Assembly (NCBI GenBank): GCA_011371455.1
Contig: DRQN01000140.1
Coordinates: 1-37,604 of the forward strand
Origin: Gammaproteobacteria bacterium
Lineage (GTDB): Bacteria; Pseudomonadota; Gammaproteobacteria; SZUA-152
DNA: 37,604 bases
Reading direction: 5' to 3'
Shown here piece after piece: positions 17,359 through 28,788 of this stretch; positions within the stretch are counted from its first letter, which is position 1; every line of letters begins with the position of its first letter. Under the pieces are notes generated by a model. It was not told the DNA's origin. It ran no database searches and saw only the letters and a program-made list of their open reading frames with translations. The position numbers and the translations under genes are program-made.

Positions 17359-17738
17359 GAATAGATCTCGTCCGGGTTCTTCAGCACCGCGTCCGTCTCT
17401 GTCCAGCGTCCGTTTTCGAAACGGCGGTAGAAACAGCTCTCGCGGCCCGTGTGGCAGGCAATGCCGCCCACTTGTTCTATGGACAACAAAATCACGTCGG
17501 CGTCGCAGTCGAGGCGCATCTCGCGGATCTTCTGCACATGGCCGGATTCCTCACCCTTGCGCCACAGCTTACCGCGCGAGCGCGACCAGTACACCGCCCG
17601 GCCCTCCTCGGCGCTGAGCCGCAGGGACTCGCGGTTCATCCAGGCGAACATCAGCACCCGGCCGCTGTCGGCGTCCTGGGCGATCACCGGCACCAGGCCG
17701 TCGGCGTCCCACTCGATCTCGTCGAGCCAGTCGCTCAT
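17355..17738 (-). CDS. hisI: Phosphoribosyl-AMP cyclohydrolase HisI
   Basis: This encodes a 127-residue zinc enzyme opening the adenine ring of PR-AMP (third step). LDCDADV supplies the Mg-binding aspartates D77, D79 and D81 and zinc ligand C78. C95 (ACHTGR) and C102 (SCFYR) complete the zinc site. The start at 17738 has AAGGAA eight bases upstream; a longer frame to 17852 would include a hairpin repeat arm and is rejected. It is coupled to hisE and lies 202 bases after hisF. Confidence 0.96.
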   Translation of the reverse strand: MSDWLDEIEWDADGLVPVIAQDADSGRVLMFAWMNRESLRLSAEEGRAVYWSRSRGKLWRKGEESGHVQKIREMRLDCDADVILLSIEQVGGIACHTGRESCFYRRFENGRWTETDAVLKNPDEIYS

Positions 17739-17782
17739 GCCGGTAATTCCTTCCGCGCGGGATGTTTCGAGTTCCGGGATGT

Positions 17783-17916
17783 CAACGCAAAGGCGCAAAG
17801 GACGCAGAGAACGGCGATAAAAAATATCTTTGCGTCGGTACGAACGGGCCACCGGCAGCGAATATCCGCCCTCCCGTTCCCATCTTTTTCCCTTTGCGCC
17901 TTTGCGTCCTCTGCGT
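17783..17916. repeat. Large inverted repeat between hisF and hisI
   Basis: CAACGCAAAGGCGCAAAGGA at 17783-17802 (arm continuing to 17813 with CGCAGAGAACG) is complementary to 17890-17916, which reads CCCTTTGCGCCTTTGCGTCC then TCTGCG. The arms enclose about 75 bases. It belongs to the GCAAAGGCGCAAAGG family also seen at 22228-22430 and 26221-26300. Confidence 0.8.
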
Positions 17917-17940
17917 CAATCACGCGGCAACGAAACGACC

Positions 17941-18708
<768 letters not shown>

Positions 18709-18739
18709 TGTCTATTCTCAGGTAAATTCAGAAAACTTT

Positions 18740-18911
18740 GCCACAGAGGCACAGAGTACACGGAGGGAATTCATGTTGGCTCGTCATCCCGGATACAACG
18801 GGAATCCGGAATCCAGGCTTGCACGTGATGCCGCATGGATTCCCGCCTGCGCGGGAATGACGAAGAAAGAAACATTTCGATCTTCTCTGTGTCCTCCGTG
18901 CCTCTGTGGCG
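18740..18911. repeat. Composite nested inverted repeat between hisA and hisF
   Basis: The outer arm GCCACAGAGGCACAGAGTAC (from 18740, to about 18767) is complementary to the stretch ending CCTCCGTGCCTCTGTGGC (to 18911). Inside are a CATCCCGGATACAACGGG-type repeat and the common ATTCCCGCCTGCGCGGGAAT palindrome (18839-18858). The inner start (ATTCATGTTGGCTC) resembles that of the element at 19717-19843, so the two are related copies of one composite. Confidence 0.8.
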
Positions 18912-18921
18912 AACAAAAAAC

Positions 18922-19668
18922 TCAATCCCCGGCAGCCGCCAGCTCGTCCGCCAGCTTCTGGCCCTCGACGAAGTCCAGGCTGCCCTCGTAGATGGCCCGC
19001 CCGGTGATGGCACCGATGATGCCCTCGTCGGCCACCTCGGCCAGGGCGCGGATGTCGTCCAGGTTGGTGATGCCGCCGGAGGCGATCACCGGGATGTGGA
19101 TGGCGGCGGCCAGCTTGGCCGTGGCCTCGACGTTGACGCCGCTCATCATGCCGTCGCGGGAGATGTCGGTGTAGATGATGGCCTCCACGCCGTCTTCCTC
19201 GAAGTGCCGGGCCATGTCGATGACGTCGTGATGCGAGAGCTTGGACCAGCCGTCGATGGCCACCTTGCCGTCCCTGGCGTCGAGGCCGACGATGACGTGG
19301 CCGGGGAAGCTCAGGCACAGGTCGGAGACGAAGTGCGGCGCCTTCACCGCGCGGGTGCCGATGATCACGTAGGCGACGCCGGCGTCCAGGTAGGTGGCGG
19401 CGGTGTCCTCGTCGCGGATGCCGCCACCGATCTGCACCGGCAGGTCGGGGCAGGCCTCGACGATCTCGTGCACCACGTCGGCGTTCACCGGCTTGCCCTC
19501 GAAGGCGCCGTTGAGGTCCACCAGGTGCAGGCGCCGCGCGCCGGCCTCCACCCAGCGGCGGGCCATGGCCACGGGGTCATCGGAAAAGATCGTGTCGTCT
19601 TCCATGCGGCCCTGCTTGAGGCGGACGCACTTGCCGTCCTTGAGGTCGATGGCTGGAATCAGGAGCAT
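18922..19668 (-). CDS. hisA: ProFAR isomerase HisA
   Basis: This encodes a 248-residue TIM barrel isomerising ProFAR to PRFAR. The catalytic aspartates are in [10 protein letters not shown] (D8) and GLDARDGK (about D130). GGGIRDE and ASGGITN bind the substrate phosphates. It has the internal half-barrel symmetry it shares with HisF. The gene is separated from hisH upstream by 189 bases with an inverted repeat. Confidence 0.97.
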   Translation of the reverse strand: MLLIPAIDLKDGKCVRLKQGRMEDDTIFSDDPVAMARRWVEAGARRLHLVDLNGAFEGKPVNADVVHEIVEACPDLPVQIGGGIRDEDTAATYLDAGVAYVIIGTRAVKAPHFVSDLCLSFPGHVIVGLDARDGKVAIDGWSKLSHHDVIDMARHFEEDGVEAIIYTDISRDGMMSGVNVEATAKLAAAIHIPVIASGGITNLDDIRALAEVADEGIIGAITGRAIYEGSLDFVEGQKLADELAAAGD

Positions 19669-19716
19669 GCGCTATTCCTCGTTATGCGGTTTCTATCGCT
19701 GCAAAAATCATTATTC

Positions 19717-19843
19717 GCCACAGAGGCACGGAGTACACAGAGGAAATTCATGTTGACTCACCATTCCGGATGTAGCATAGCGGAATTCCGGAATGACAAA
19801 AGAAACACGTCGAATATCTCTGTGTCCTCTGTGCCTCTGTGGC
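19717..19843. repeat. Composite inverted repeat between hisH and hisA
   Basis: GCCACAGAGGCACGGAGTAC at 19717-19736 (arm to about 19743) is complementary to the stretch at 19816-19843 ending TGTGCCTCTGTGGC. The interior starts ATTCATGTTGACTCACCATT, close to the interior of the element at 18740-18911, and contains a CATTCCGGA/GGAATTCCGG pair. Confidence 0.8.
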
Positions 19844-19857
19844 AATCATTCTTCCCG

Positions 19858-20508
19858 TCAAACCCGCCCATCCCAGGCGACGAAGTTGGCGTACAGCTGC
19901 AGCCCGTCGTGCTGGCTCTTCTCCGGGTGGAACTGCACCGCGAACACGGCGCCCCTGGCCAGCGCCGAGGCGAAGGGGAAGCCGTACACCGTGGAGGCGG
20001 CGATGGGTTCCGGCCCGGCGGGCTGGGCGTAGTAGCTGTGCACGAAATAGAAGCGCGCGTCCTGGGGGATCTTCGCCCACAGGGGGTGGGGCATGGTCTG
20101 CGTGACCTGGTTCCAGCCCATGTGCGGCACCTTGAGGCGCTCGCCGCTCACCGGGTCGGTGAGATCCTCGGGAAACGGCTCCACGGTGCCCTCGAACACC
20201 CCCAGGCAGTCCACGCCCTCGTTCTCGGCGCTGCGCTGCAGCAGGGCCTGCATACCCACGCACACGCCCAGCAGGGGGCGGCCCTCGGCCACCACGTCCA
20301 GCACCACGCGGTCCAGGCCGCGCCCTTTCAGCTCGGCCATGCAGTCGCGCATGGCGCCGACGCCGGGCAGCACCACGCGGTCGGCCTCGCCGATCTCGGC
20401 GGCGTCGGAGGTGACCCGCACCCGGTGGCCGCCCGGCACGTGCTCCAGGGCCTTGGCCACCGAGTGCAGGTTGCCCATGCCGTAGTCGATTACCGCGACG
20501 GTGTTCAT
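19858..20508 (-). CDS. hisH: Imidazole glycerol phosphate synthase glutaminase subunit HisH
   Basis: This encodes a 216-residue class I glutamine amidotransferase supplying ammonia to HisF. The nucleophile is C83 in [10 protein letters not shown], and the His/Glu pair is in VQFHPEKSQ near residue 195. The oxyanion strand LPGVGAM is at 48-53. It starts four bases after the hisB end. It is separated from its partner hisF by hisA, as usual in the hisBHAF order. Confidence 0.97.
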   Translation of the reverse strand: MNTVAVIDYGMGNLHSVAKALEHVPGGHRVRVTSDAAEIGEADRVVLPGVGAMRDCMAELKGRGLDRVVLDVVAEGRPLLGVCVGMQALLQRSAENEGVDCLGVFEGTVEPFPEDLTDPVSGERLKVPHMGWNQVTQTMPHPLWAKIPQDARFYFVHSYYAQPAGPEPIAASTVYGFPFASALARGAVFAVQFHPEKSQHDGLQLYANFVAWDGRV

Positions 20509-20511
20509 GGC

Positions 20512-21105
20512 CTACAGCGCGCCCTTGGTCGACGGCAACTGGCCGCCCAGGCGCGGGTCCTGCGTCATGGCCATGCGCAGGGCGCGGCCGAAGGCCTTGA
20601 ACACGGTCTCGGCGATGTGGTGGGCGTTGCGGCCCTGCAGGCAGTCGAGGTGCAGGGTCACCTGGGCGTGGTTGACGAAGCCCTGGAAGAACTCGTGCAC
20701 CAGCTCCAGGTCGAACTCGCCCACGCGCTCGCGCGGGAACTCAACGCGATTCTCCAGCCCTGGCCGCCCGGAGAAGTCGATCACCACCCGCGACAGGGCC
20801 TCGTCCAGCGGCACGTAGGCGTGGCCGTAACGGCTGATGCCCTTCTTGTCGCCGAGGGCCCGGGCGATGGCCTGGCCGAGGGTGATGCCGACGTCCTCCA
20901 CCGTGTGGTGGGCGTCGATCTCCAGGTCGCCCCTGGCCCGGATGTCCAGGTCGATGAGGCCGTGGTGCGCCACCTGGTCCAGCATGTGGTCGAGGAAGGG
21001 CACGCCGGTGTCCAGCTTCGAGGCACCGCTGCCGTCGAGGTCGATACTGACGACGATCTGCGTCTCCAGCGTGTCGCGCTTTACGGTGGCCTTGCGTTCA
21101 GCCAT
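20512..21105 (-). CDS. hisB: Imidazoleglycerol-phosphate dehydratase HisB
   Basis: This encodes a 197-residue manganese enzyme removing water from IGP. The two metal-binding motifs are [10 protein letters not shown] (HH at 66-67) and [17 protein letters not shown] near the C-terminus. It is the monofunctional form: the N-terminal histidinol-phosphatase domain of the E. coli enzyme is absent, so that activity must come from a gene outside the window. The start at 21105 has AGGAGA upstream. Confidence 0.97.
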   Translation of the reverse strand: MAERKATVKRDTLETQIVVSIDLDGSGASKLDTGVPFLDHMLDQVAHHGLIDLDIRARGDLEIDAHHTVEDVGITLGQAIARALGDKKGISRYGHAYVPLDEALSRVVIDFSGRPGLENRVEFPRERVGEFDLELVHEFFQGFVNHAQVTLHLDCLQGRNAHHIAETVFKAFGRALRMAMTQDPRLGGQLPSTKGAL

Positions 21106-21143
21106 GGGGGAAGTCTCCTGCGATTGAAGGGTAGAGCATACCG

Positions 21144-22217
21144 TCAAGCGATAGCCGATTGAAGCGCTTGGAGAAAGGCGCCGTTCTCCTCGGGCCTGCC
21201 GACGGTAACGCGCAGGCAGCCGGCCAACGGCCCGCCGGCGGGATCGAGGTTCTTGATCAGCACGCCGTCGGCCTTCAGGGCGGCGAACACGGCACCGGCG
21301 TCGCCGTGCACGCGGAACAGGATGAAATTGGCGCGCGAAGGGTAGGGCGTGACGCCGGGCAGGGCGTCCAGGGCCTGCCACAGGGTCTCGCGGTCGGCCG
21401 TGATCCGGCGTGTCTGCGCCTCCAGCACCTCGCGGTGTTCGAGGGCGAAGTCGGCGCTCACTTGCGTCAGCACGTTGATGTTGTAGGGCAGGCGCACCTT
21501 GTCGAACTCGCCCAGCCAGGCTTCGGGGCCGGCCAGCAGGCCCAGGCGCAGGCCGGCCAGGCCCATCTTCGACACGGTGCGCATCACCAGCAGGTTGTCG
21601 TACTCGCCCAGGCGCGGCATGAAGGAGGCCTCGGCGAAGGCGTGGTAGGCCTCGTCCACCACCACCAGCCCCGGCGCGGCCTCGATGATGGCGCGCACGT
21701 CATCGGCGTCGAACAGGTTGCCGGTGGGGTTGTTGGGGTAGGCGAGGAACACCACCGCCGGGCGGTGCTCATTGATGGCTGCCAGCATGGCCTCTCGGTC
21801 GAGACCGAAATCATCCGCCAGCGGCACGCCCACGTAGTCCATGCCGCAGAAGGTGGCGATCATGCGGTACATGACGAAGCTGGGCTCGGGGGCGAGGATG
21901 GTCCGCCCCGGCGCGGCCACCGCCTGGCTGACGATCTGGATCAGCTCGTCGGAGCCGTTGCCCAGCATCACCGCCTGTCCCCCGGGCACGCCCATGGCCT
22001 CGCGCAGGCGTGCGCTCAGGGCGCGCGCGGCGGGGTCGGGATAGCGGTTCAGGGCCGCGCCGCGCAGGCGTTCGAGCCATTCCTCGACCATCGCCTCGGG
22101 CCAGGTGTAGGGATTTTCCATGGCGTCCAGCTTGATGAGATCGCCCGGGTCCGGCACGTGATAGGCGGCCAGGGCGCGGATCTCGGGGCGGATCCATTGG
22201 GTGATCTTGTCGGGCAT
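21144..22217 (-). CDS. hisC: Histidinol-phosphate aminotransferase HisC
   Basis: This encodes a 357-residue PLP enzyme of fold type I converting imidazole acetol phosphate to histidinol phosphate. The PLP-binding lysine is K217 in [23 protein letters not shown] (159-167) and [10 protein letters not shown] are the other landmarks. Two ATGs (22217 and 22223) fit the family N-terminus, and neither has a clear binding site. The arm of an inverted repeat ends just upstream (about 22228), so the leader is made of repeat sequence. The longer frame to 22271 translates the repeat and is rejected. Confidence 0.95.
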   Translation of the reverse strand: MPDKITQWIRPEIRALAAYHVPDPGDLIKLDAMENPYTWPEAMVEEWLERLRGAALNRYPDPAARALSARLREAMGVPGGQAVMLGNGSDELIQIVSQAVAAPGRTILAPEPSFVMYRMIATFCGMDYVGVPLADDFGLDREAMLAAINEHRPAVVFLAYPNNPTGNLFDADDVRAIIEAAPGLVVVDEAYHAFAEASFMPRLGEYDNLLVMRTVSKMGLAGLRLGLLAGPEAWLGEFDKVRLPYNINVLTQVSADFALEHREVLEAQTRRITADRETLWQALDALPGVTPYPSRANFILFRVHGDAGAVFAALKADGVLIKNLDPAGGPLAGCLRVTVGRPEENGAFLQALQSAIA

Positions 22218-22227
22218 GATCATTTTC

Positions 22228-22430
22228 AACGCAAAGACGCAAAGGCGCCAAGGTCGCAAAGGAAAGGACACGATTCGCTGCGCTTTCGGTCATTCCGGCG
22301 CATGCCGGAATCCAGGCATCTCGGACCACTGGAACCCGGCATGCGCCGGGATGACGAGCTAATCAGATTTTTGTGCATCTTCCACTTCGAATTTCTTTGC
22401 GGCCTTCGCGACCTTGGCGCCTTTGCGTTG
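22228..22430. repeat. Large nested inverted repeat between hisD and hisC
   Basis: The left arm 22228-22262 (CAACGCAAAGACGCAAAGGC, then GCCAAGGTCGCAAAGG) is complementary to 22395-22430 (containing CGACCTTGGCGCCTTTGCGTTG with small differences). Nested inside is a pair built from CATTCCGGCGCATGCCGGAA (about 22290-22309) and a CCCGGCATGCGCCGGGATGA stretch. It fills nearly the whole gap between the two genes. Confidence 0.8.
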
Positions 22431-22439
22431 AAGGCTTTT

Positions 22440-23735
22440 TCACTTGATACGGTATTCCGCCGAGCGGGCATGGGCGTCGAGGCCCTCGCCGCGGGCCAGG
22501 ATGGAGGCGGTCCGGCCCAGATCTGAGGCACCCTGTTCCGAGCAGAAGATGAGGCTGGAGCGCTTCTGGAAGTCGTACACCCCCAGCGGCGAGGAGAAGC
22601 GCGCGGTGCGCGAGGTGGGCAGCACGTGGTTGGGGCCGGCGCAGTAGTCGCCCAGGGCCTCGGCGGTGTAGCGGCCCATGAAGATGGCGCCGGCGTGGCG
22701 GATGCGCGGCACCAGGGCCTCGGGGTCCGCCACCGACAGCTCCAGGTGCTCGGGGGCGATGAAGTTGGCCACCTCGACGGCCTCGTCCATGTCCTTCACC
22801 TGGATCAGGGCACCGCGGTCGCCCAGCGACTTGCGGATGATGGCCTCGCGGTCCATGGTCGGCAGCAGCCTCTCGATGCTGGCGGCGACACGCTCGATGA
22901 AATCGGCGTCGGGGCTGACCAGAATGGCCTGGGCATCCTCGTCGTGCTCGGCCTGGGAGAACAGGTCCATGGCGATCCAGTCGGGGTCGGTGTCGCCGTC
23001 GCAGACCACCAGGATCTCCGAGGGTCCGGCGATCATGTCGATGCCCACGGTCCCAAAGACGTAGCGCTTGGCGGTGGCGACGAAGATGTTGCCGGGGCCG
23101 ACGATCTTGTCCACCGGCGGTACCGTCTCGGTGCCATAGGCCAGGGCCGCGACTGCTTGAGCTCCTCCAACGGCGAACACGCGGTCCACGTCGCACACGG
23201 CGGCGGCGGCCAGCACCAGTTCGTTGACCTCGCCGTCCGGGGTGGGCACCACCATGACCAGTTCCTCCACCCCGGCCACCTTGGCGGGGATGGCGTTCAT
23301 CAGCACCGAGGAGGGATAGGCCGCCTTGCCGCCGGGCACATACAGGCCGACGCGATCCAGCGGTGTGACCTGCTGGCCCAGCATGGTGCCGTCCGCCTCG
23401 CGGTAGCTCCAGCTCTCCTGCACCTGGCGCTGGTGGTAGCGGCGCACCCGTTCGGCGGCCAGCTCCAGGGCCTGGCGCTGATCGGCGGGCAGGCCATCGA
23501 GGGCCTGCCGCAGGCGATCCACGGGGATCTCCAGCTCGCCCATGCCGGCCACCGACATGCGGTCGAAGCGGTTGGTGTATTCCACCAGGGCGGCGTCGCC
23601 GCGCTCGCGGATGGCCTGGATGATCTCCTTGACGATGTCGTTGACGGCATCGTCGGAGACACCCTCCCAGGCGAGCATTTTTTCCAGCTTGGGCCAGAAA
23701 TCGTCGGCGGTGGTGTCGAGGCGTGTAATGCTCAT
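22440..23735 (-). CDS. hisD: Histidinol dehydrogenase HisD
   Basis: This encodes a 431-residue zinc-dependent enzyme oxidising histidinol to histidine in two NAD-linked steps. Typical segments are [20 protein letters not shown], the [16 protein letters not shown] region, [15 protein letters not shown], and GPSEILV. Length and ends match the family. The start at 23735 gives the usual N-terminus; longer in-frame starts would run into the lipoprotein gene. It has no clear binding site, and a copy of the dispersed palindrome lies 41 bases upstream. Confidence 0.97.
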   Translation of the reverse strand: MSITRLDTTADDFWPKLEKMLAWEGVSDDAVNDIVKEIIQAIRERGDAALVEYTNRFDRMSVAGMGELEIPVDRLRQALDGLPADQRQALELAAERVRRYHQRQVQESWSYREADGTMLGQQVTPLDRVGLYVPGGKAAYPSSVLMNAIPAKVAGVEELVMVVPTPDGEVNELVLAAAAVCDVDRVFAVGGAQAVAALAYGTETVPPVDKIVGPGNIFVATAKRYVFGTVGIDMIAGPSEILVVCDGDTDPDWIAMDLFSQAEHDEDAQAILVSPDADFIERVAASIERLLPTMDREAIIRKSLGDRGALIQVKDMDEAVEVANFIAPEHLELSVADPEALVPRIRHAGAIFMGRYTAEALGDYCAGPNHVLPTSRTARFSSPLGVYDFQKRSSLIFCSEQGASDLGRTASILARGEGLDAHARSAEYRIK

Positions 23736-23775
23736 GGTCGGCTGTACTTCGATTGATTTGAAAAGGTCATCGTTA

Positions 23776-23795
23776 CCTGAATCCGCAATTTCAGG
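23776..23795. repeat. Dispersed palindrome, variant copy
   Basis: CCTGAATCCGCAATTTCAGG is an imperfect version of the palindrome at 12476-12495, with the outer CCTGAA/TTCAGG arms kept and the centre changed. It sits in the 76-base gap between the lipoprotein gene and hisD. Confidence 0.55.
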
Positions 23796-23811
23796 GCGAA
23801 GCCCGAAAATG

Positions 23812-26175
23812 CTATTCCATCGCTCCCAGGTCGTTGACGGAGGCACGCGGCGCGCTTTGCTGATGCCGCACGTACTGCCGGGTGACGCCGGGAAGACCCG
23901 CCGGGATCGCCTGCGCCGTGCCTTGCAGCAACGGGGTGTCCAGCGATTCCAGCGTCTCCCTGTCGATGGGCGCCGGCGCGGTGGAAACATCCAGCAGGTT
24001 CGCCGCCCCGTTCACGCTCGGGCCATCGGACGGGACGCCATAGTAACACTCGGAAGCCGCACCATCGCCCTGCCAGGTATCGGTCATCCAGTTCACGCCG
24101 AAGTTGATCGTTCCCTGGTTCGTGTCGTCGAGGCAGAAGTAGGACGGCTCGCCGCTCTCGCCCGTGAAGTAGATGATGTTATTGAAGACCTCGAGCGTTT
24201 CCCGCGAACGTACGGTGTCGTTACGATTGCCCAGGTAGAAGAGACGGAATCGCCAGACGTCGCTCAGGTCCTGCTCGATGGAAAGCGTGTTGTGGTAGAA
24301 ATAGAGGGTGCCGGCGCGGGACAGGGCCGGATCGTTGTCGCTGCCGTAATGGACGATATTCCCGGCCACCGTCTGGCTGCCCACGTGGCGGAAGAAATTT
24401 CCGTACACATGGGTTTCGCGATAGGCCGCATCGGCCGCCTGCACCTTGGCGAGGCGGTCGGGGTCGATGCCGGGGCAATTGTTCACGTCGGTGCAGCCCA
24501 GTTCGTTCAGGTACTCGGAGACGAGGTACCAGGGCGCCGCATCCTCCACCTCCACCAGATCCAGCATGCGGGAACTGCCGCTGTCGAACCAGTTGTAGCG
24601 GATCACGGAGCCCGCCACGCGCTCTTTCAGGGTGACGCCGCTCGAGGCGGGGGCATTGGCGCCGAAGCGGTTGTATTGATACACCACGCCGATGGCCTGG
24701 ATATACACGCCATGTTCCAGGTAACTGCCCGCCTGGCCGTGGCCATGCAGATAGTTGCTCTCGATGAGCAGGTTGCGGGTCAGATGGGCCTCGTTATAGC
24801 CCTGAGACATGGTGAAGATGCCGTTGCCGCAATTCTCCAGTTCGTTGCCGCGGATCACCACATTGTCGGCGGCCTGGATGCGGATGCAGGCGGCGCCGTT
24901 TTCGTAGTTGTCCGTGCTGCCGTCCATGCGGGTGTAGCTGAAGGTGTTCTTGGCGTTACGGATATGCAGACCCTCGATCACCACGTTGTGGACCTTGAGG
25001 CCGTAGTCCCGGTTGTACAGCATCACCATCGCCAGTCCTTGCATCGGCGCATAGCCGCCATAGGCGTCGCTGTCATCCGGGTCGTTCACCGCCCCGTCGC
25101 CGTCCAGGATGGGGCGTTCGCCGTTAGGGCCTGGCACACCACAGAGACGGATGGGCTGGTCCTCGCTGCCGTTGGTGCGGATGACGATCTTCTCCCGGTA
25201 GGGTTCTGTCCGGTAATGGATGCGCACCGTGTCGCCCGGGCCGAGACTGCCCCAGGGCACGTCGGCAATGCTGGTGTAGGTCTGACCGGGACCAACCGGA
25301 TAGTCGTTGCCGCTGCCGGTGTGGACGCAGGAGCCGGTGACCACGAAATCATCGTTCATGATGGTGCCGGTGGCCTCGGCGGTCGCCAGTTCGGCATTGA
25401 CGGGCTGGCTCAACCGCAGCTGGAAGGTCTCGTCGCCTTCCACCTCGGTATCGCCGAGGATGGTGACCGGCACCGTGGCGGTCGTGGTGTTGGCCGGAAT
25501 AATCAGGGTGCCGCTGGCGGACTGGTAGTCGCTGCCGGCCTGCGCGGAGCCATCGACGGTGGCGTAATCCACGCGCACCTCGCCGCTGGCCGGCGCATCC
25601 AGGGAGACGGCAAAGGCCAGTTCGTGGCTGCCGCTGTCACCCTCGCTGGTGGCGGCGGGCGTCACGCTGATACGGGCCAGGCCGGCGCTATCGTCGTTGA
25701 GGATGGTGCCGGTGGCCTCGGCGGTCGCCAGCTCGGCATTGACGGGCTGGCTCAACCGCAGCTGGAAGGTCTCGTCGCCCTCCACCTCGGTATCGCCGAG
25801 GATGGTGACCGACACCATGGCGGTCGTGGTATTGGCCGGAATAATCAGGGTACCGCTGGCGGACTGGTAGTCGCTGCCGGCCTGCGCGGAGCCATCGACG
25901 GTGGCGTAATCCACGCGCACCTCGCCGCTGGCCGGCGCATCCAGGGAGACGGCAAAGAGCAGTACGCGGCTGCCGCTGTCGCCCTCGCTGGTGGCGACAG
26001 ACGTCACGCTGATGCGGACCGGGTCGGCGGCTCCGTCGTCATCATCGGTCTTGCTGCCGCAGGCGGTCAGGACGAAGCCCAGCAGGACAACGAAAATGGC
26101 TCGCTGCCAGGCGATCCGTGTGTGTACCAGGCAAGGCCGGAAGCCGGCGGTGATATCGAGGCGATTGATGTTCAT
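23812..26175 (-). CDS. Calx-beta / parallel beta-helix lipoprotein inside the his operon
   Basis: This encodes a 787-residue secreted protein. A signal with lipobox LTAC puts the lipidated cysteine at residue 39, followed by SKTDDDD; the early aspartates leave retention in the inner membrane or export both possible. Two Calx-beta-like repeats (54-167 and 168-281) with [16 protein letters not shown] and [11 protein letters not shown] motifs are nearly identical. From about 300 on, repeated short strands with [31 protein letters not shown] and [14 protein letters not shown] indicate a right-handed parallel beta-helix, as in polysaccharide lyases and some adhesins. No lyase catalytic set could be identified. 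I chose ATG 26175 because the frame then begins directly before the signal; the binding site is weak. The gene lies between hisG and hisD and is unrelated to histidine synthesis by sequence. Confidence 0.88.
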   Translation of the reverse strand: MNINRLDITAGFRPCLVHTRIAWQRAIFVVLLGFVLTACGSKTDDDDGAADPVRISVTSVATSEGDSGSRVLLFAVSLDAPASGEVRVDYATVDGSAQAGSDYQSASGTLIIPANTTTAMVSVTILGDTEVEGDETFQLRLSQPVNAELATAEATGTILNDDSAGLARISVTPAATSEGDSGSHELAFAVSLDAPASGEVRVDYATVDGSAQAGSDYQSASGTLIIPANTTTATVPVTILGDTEVEGDETFQLRLSQPVNAELATAEATGTIMNDDFVVTGSCVHTGSGNDYPVGPGQTYTSIADVPWGSLGPGDTVRIHYRTEPYREKIVIRTNGSEDQPIRLCGVPGPNGERPILDGDGAVNDPDDSDAYGGYAPMQGLAMVMLYNRDYGLKVHNVVIEGLHIRNAKNTFSYTRMDGSTDNYENGAACIRIQAADNVVIRGNELENCGNGIFTMSQGYNEAHLTRNLLIESNYLHGHGQAGSYLEHGVYIQAIGVVYQYNRFGANAPASSGVTLKERVAGSVIRYNWFDSGSSRMLDLVEVEDAAPWYLVSEYLNELGCTDVNNCPGIDPDRLAKVQAADAAYRETHVYGNFFRHVGSQTVAGNIVHYGSDNDPALSRAGTLYFYHNTLSIEQDLSDVWRFRLFYLGNRNDTVRSRETLEVFNNIIYFTGESGEPSYFCLDDTNQGTINFGVNWMTDTWQGDGAASECYYGVPSDGPSVNGAANLLDVSTAPAPIDRETLESLDTPLLQGTAQAIPAGLPGVTRQYVRHQQSAPRASVNDLGAME
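25333..26016 (-). repeat. 342-bp tandem duplication coding for two Calx-beta repeats
   Basis: Bases 25333-25674 and 25675-26016 are two in-frame copies, 342 bases (114 codons) apart, with only scattered differences along much of the length. For example, the segments around 25361-25500 and 25703-25842 differ at only a few positions. The similarity at synonymous sites points to a recent duplication or ongoing gene conversion within the lipoprotein gene. Confidence 0.9.
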
Positions 26176-26220
26176 GGCATTGGCTCTGCGGTAGTGGTGG
26201 AACCTGTGTGATTGACACAA

Positions 26221-26300
26221 ATATCGCAAAGACACGGAGGCCGCAAAGGAAAAGTGTCTGTATTGTGAAAAACTTTGCGTTCTTTGCGCCTTTGCGCTGA
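26221..26300. repeat. Inverted repeat between hisG and the lipoprotein gene
   Basis: TATCGCAAAGACACGGAGGC (from 26221, arm continuing CGCAAAGG to 26248) faces a partly complementary stretch at 26271-26300 (CTTTGCGTTCTTTGCGCC then TTTGCGCTGA). It is the shortest and least perfect member of the GCAAAGGCGCAAAGG family in the window. Confidence 0.7.
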
Positions 26301-26326
26301 AATTCCGTACCCTGAAAATACCGCCA

Positions 26327-26980
26327 TCAGCCCCGCTGCGCCACCGCTTCGGCGATGTCGTCGATGACGGTCTTGACGCGTTCGTGCTTCATCTTCATCG
26401 AGGCCTTGTTGACGATCAGGCGCGAGCTGATGTCGGCGATGTGCTCCAGGGGTTCAAGGCCGTTGGCGCGCAGGGTGTTGCCGGTGTCCACCACGTCGAC
26501 GATGCGATCGGCCAGCCCCACCAGCGGCGCCAGTTCCATGGAGCCGTAGAGCTTGATGATCTCCACCTGCTCGCCACGCGCGGCGTAGAAGCGCCGCGTG
26601 CAGTCGACGAACTTGGTGGCCACGCGCAGGCGGCGGCCGTCGTTGCCGCTGTCGCCCACCCGCCCGGCGGTCATCAGCTTGCAGGTGGCGATCTTCAGGT
26701 CGACGGGTTCGTACAGACCCTCACCGCCGTGCTCCATGAGCACGTCCTTGCCCGCCACGCCGAGGTCGGCGGCGCCGTACTGGACGAAGGTGGGCACGTC
26801 GGTGGCGCGCAGGATCAGCAGCTTGACGTCCTCGCGGTTGGTGTCGAGGACCAGCTTGCGGCTGGACTCGGGGTCGTCCACCGGCTCGATGCCGGCATGC
26901 GCCAGCAGCGGCAGCGTCTCCTTGAAGATGCGCCCCTTGGAGAGCGCGATCACCAGCGCGTCGTTGTCCGAACCACTCAT
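26327..26980 (-). CDS. hisG: ATP phosphoribosyltransferase HisG, short form
   Basis: This encodes a 217-residue enzyme joining ATP and PRPP, the committed and feedback-controlled step of histidine synthesis. [15 protein letters not shown] at the N-terminus, [10 protein letters not shown] and the PRPP loop [14 protein letters not shown] are present. It lacks the C-terminal ACT-like regulatory domain of the long form, so it should need the HisZ partner, which is not in this window. ATG 26980 is preferred over a GTG at 26992. The start lies 150 bases after murA, across a pair of inverted dispersed repeats. Confidence 0.96.
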   Translation of the reverse strand: MSGSDNDALVIALSKGRIFKETLPLLAHAGIEPVDDPESSRKLVLDTNREDVKLLILRATDVPTFVQYGAADLGVAGKDVLMEHGGEGLYEPVDLKIATCKLMTAGRVGDSGNDGRRLRVATKFVDCTRRFYAARGEQVEIIKLYGSMELAPLVGLADRIVDVVDTGNTLRANGLEPLEHIADISSRLIVNKASMKMKHERVKTVIDDIAEAVAQRG

Positions 26981-27028
26981 CCCATCAATCACTCAACACG
27001 AAACAATAAACACTCAGCACCCAGCCCC

Positions 27029-27106
27029 GTAGGTTGGGGTGAGGAACGAACCCCAACAGGGGAGCTTCAGCACGTCGTTGGGGTTCGCAAGCTCACCCCA
27101 ACCTAC
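27029..27106. repeat. Inverted pair of GTAGGTTGGGG repeats between murA and hisG
   Basis: One copy reads rightwards at 27029-27058 (GTAGGTTGGGGTGAGG... CGAACCCCAACA) and a second leftwards at 27077-27106 (GTTGGGGTTCGCAAGCTCAC then CCCAACCTAC). Together they can form a hairpin of about 78 bases in addition to the small hairpin within each unit. No U-tract follows, so it is not a standard terminator. Confidence 0.75.
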
Positions 27107-27130
27107 AATCTCAGCACTCGGCACTGGATT

Positions 27131-28399
<1,269 letters not shown>

Positions 28400-28411
28400 C
28401 TACCTGTGCTG

Positions 28412-28442
28412 CAAAAAGCAAAAAAGCCACCGAGCGGGTGGC
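28412..28442 (-). terminator. Intrinsic terminator after ibaG
   Basis: On the minus strand the sequence reads GCCACC-CGCTC-GGTGGC followed directly by TTTTTTGCTTTTT: a six-pair GC-rich stem, a five-base loop and a long U-tract. It lies 33 bases after the ibaG stop and 22 bases before murA. This is the clearest intrinsic terminator in the window. Confidence 0.85.
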
Positions 28443-28474
28443 CGTCGTGCGAGAGCGATCGCGTTGACGCGGCC

Positions 28475-28720
28475 TCAGCCGGCCGCCACCTGCGCCCACT
28501 GTTCGGGGGTATAGGCCTTGATGGTGACGGCATGCAGGGCGCCACTGGTGATGAGATCGCCGAGGGTGGCGTAGACCATCTTCTGCCGCGCCACCGGGAG
28601 CTTGCCCTCGAACTGGGGCGAGACCACCACCGCCTGGAAATCACAGCCCTCGCCGGTCACGTGCACCTCGGCATCCGGCAGGCCGGCCTCGATGAGGCTT
28701 TTGACTTCACTGTTTTCCAT
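28475..28720 (-). CDS. ibaG: BolA-family protein IbaG
   Basis: This encodes an 81-residue BolA-like protein, which works with monothiol glutaredoxins in iron-sulphur cluster handling. The helix-turn-helix-like class II KH fold shows as EVKSLIEAGLPDAEVHVTGEG...DFQAVVVSPQF, with the conserved KMVYATLGDLI segment and a histidine in ALHAVTIKAYTPEQW. GGAG is six bases before ATG 28720; the longer frame to 28768 adds a cysteine-rich leader not seen in the family. Confidence 0.93.
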   Translation of the reverse strand: MENSEVKSLIEAGLPDAEVHVTGEGCDFQAVVVSPQFEGKLPVARQKMVYATLGDLITSGALHAVTIKAYTPEQWAQVAAG

Positions 28721-28788
28721 CTCGAACTCCACGAATTCCCTGCACCAACACCGCAAGGGCGCGTGCAATCAGGCGCGTAGGATACCGC

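Noticed and set aside
17739-17852. N-terminal extension of HisI to 17852
   Set aside because: The extension translates an arm of an inverted repeat, while ATG 17738 has AAGGAA upstream and matches the family N-terminus.
18835-21162. Plus-strand frame of about 775 codons over the his genes
   Set aside because: It is antisense to hisA, hisH and hisB, which are unambiguous, and it also runs through two intergenic repeats.
23542-26211. Plus-strand open frame of about 889 codons with internal repeats
   Set aside because: It is the mirror of hisD and the Calx-beta lipoprotein. The repeat is inherited from the coding strand, and the sense reading has a signal peptide and domains.
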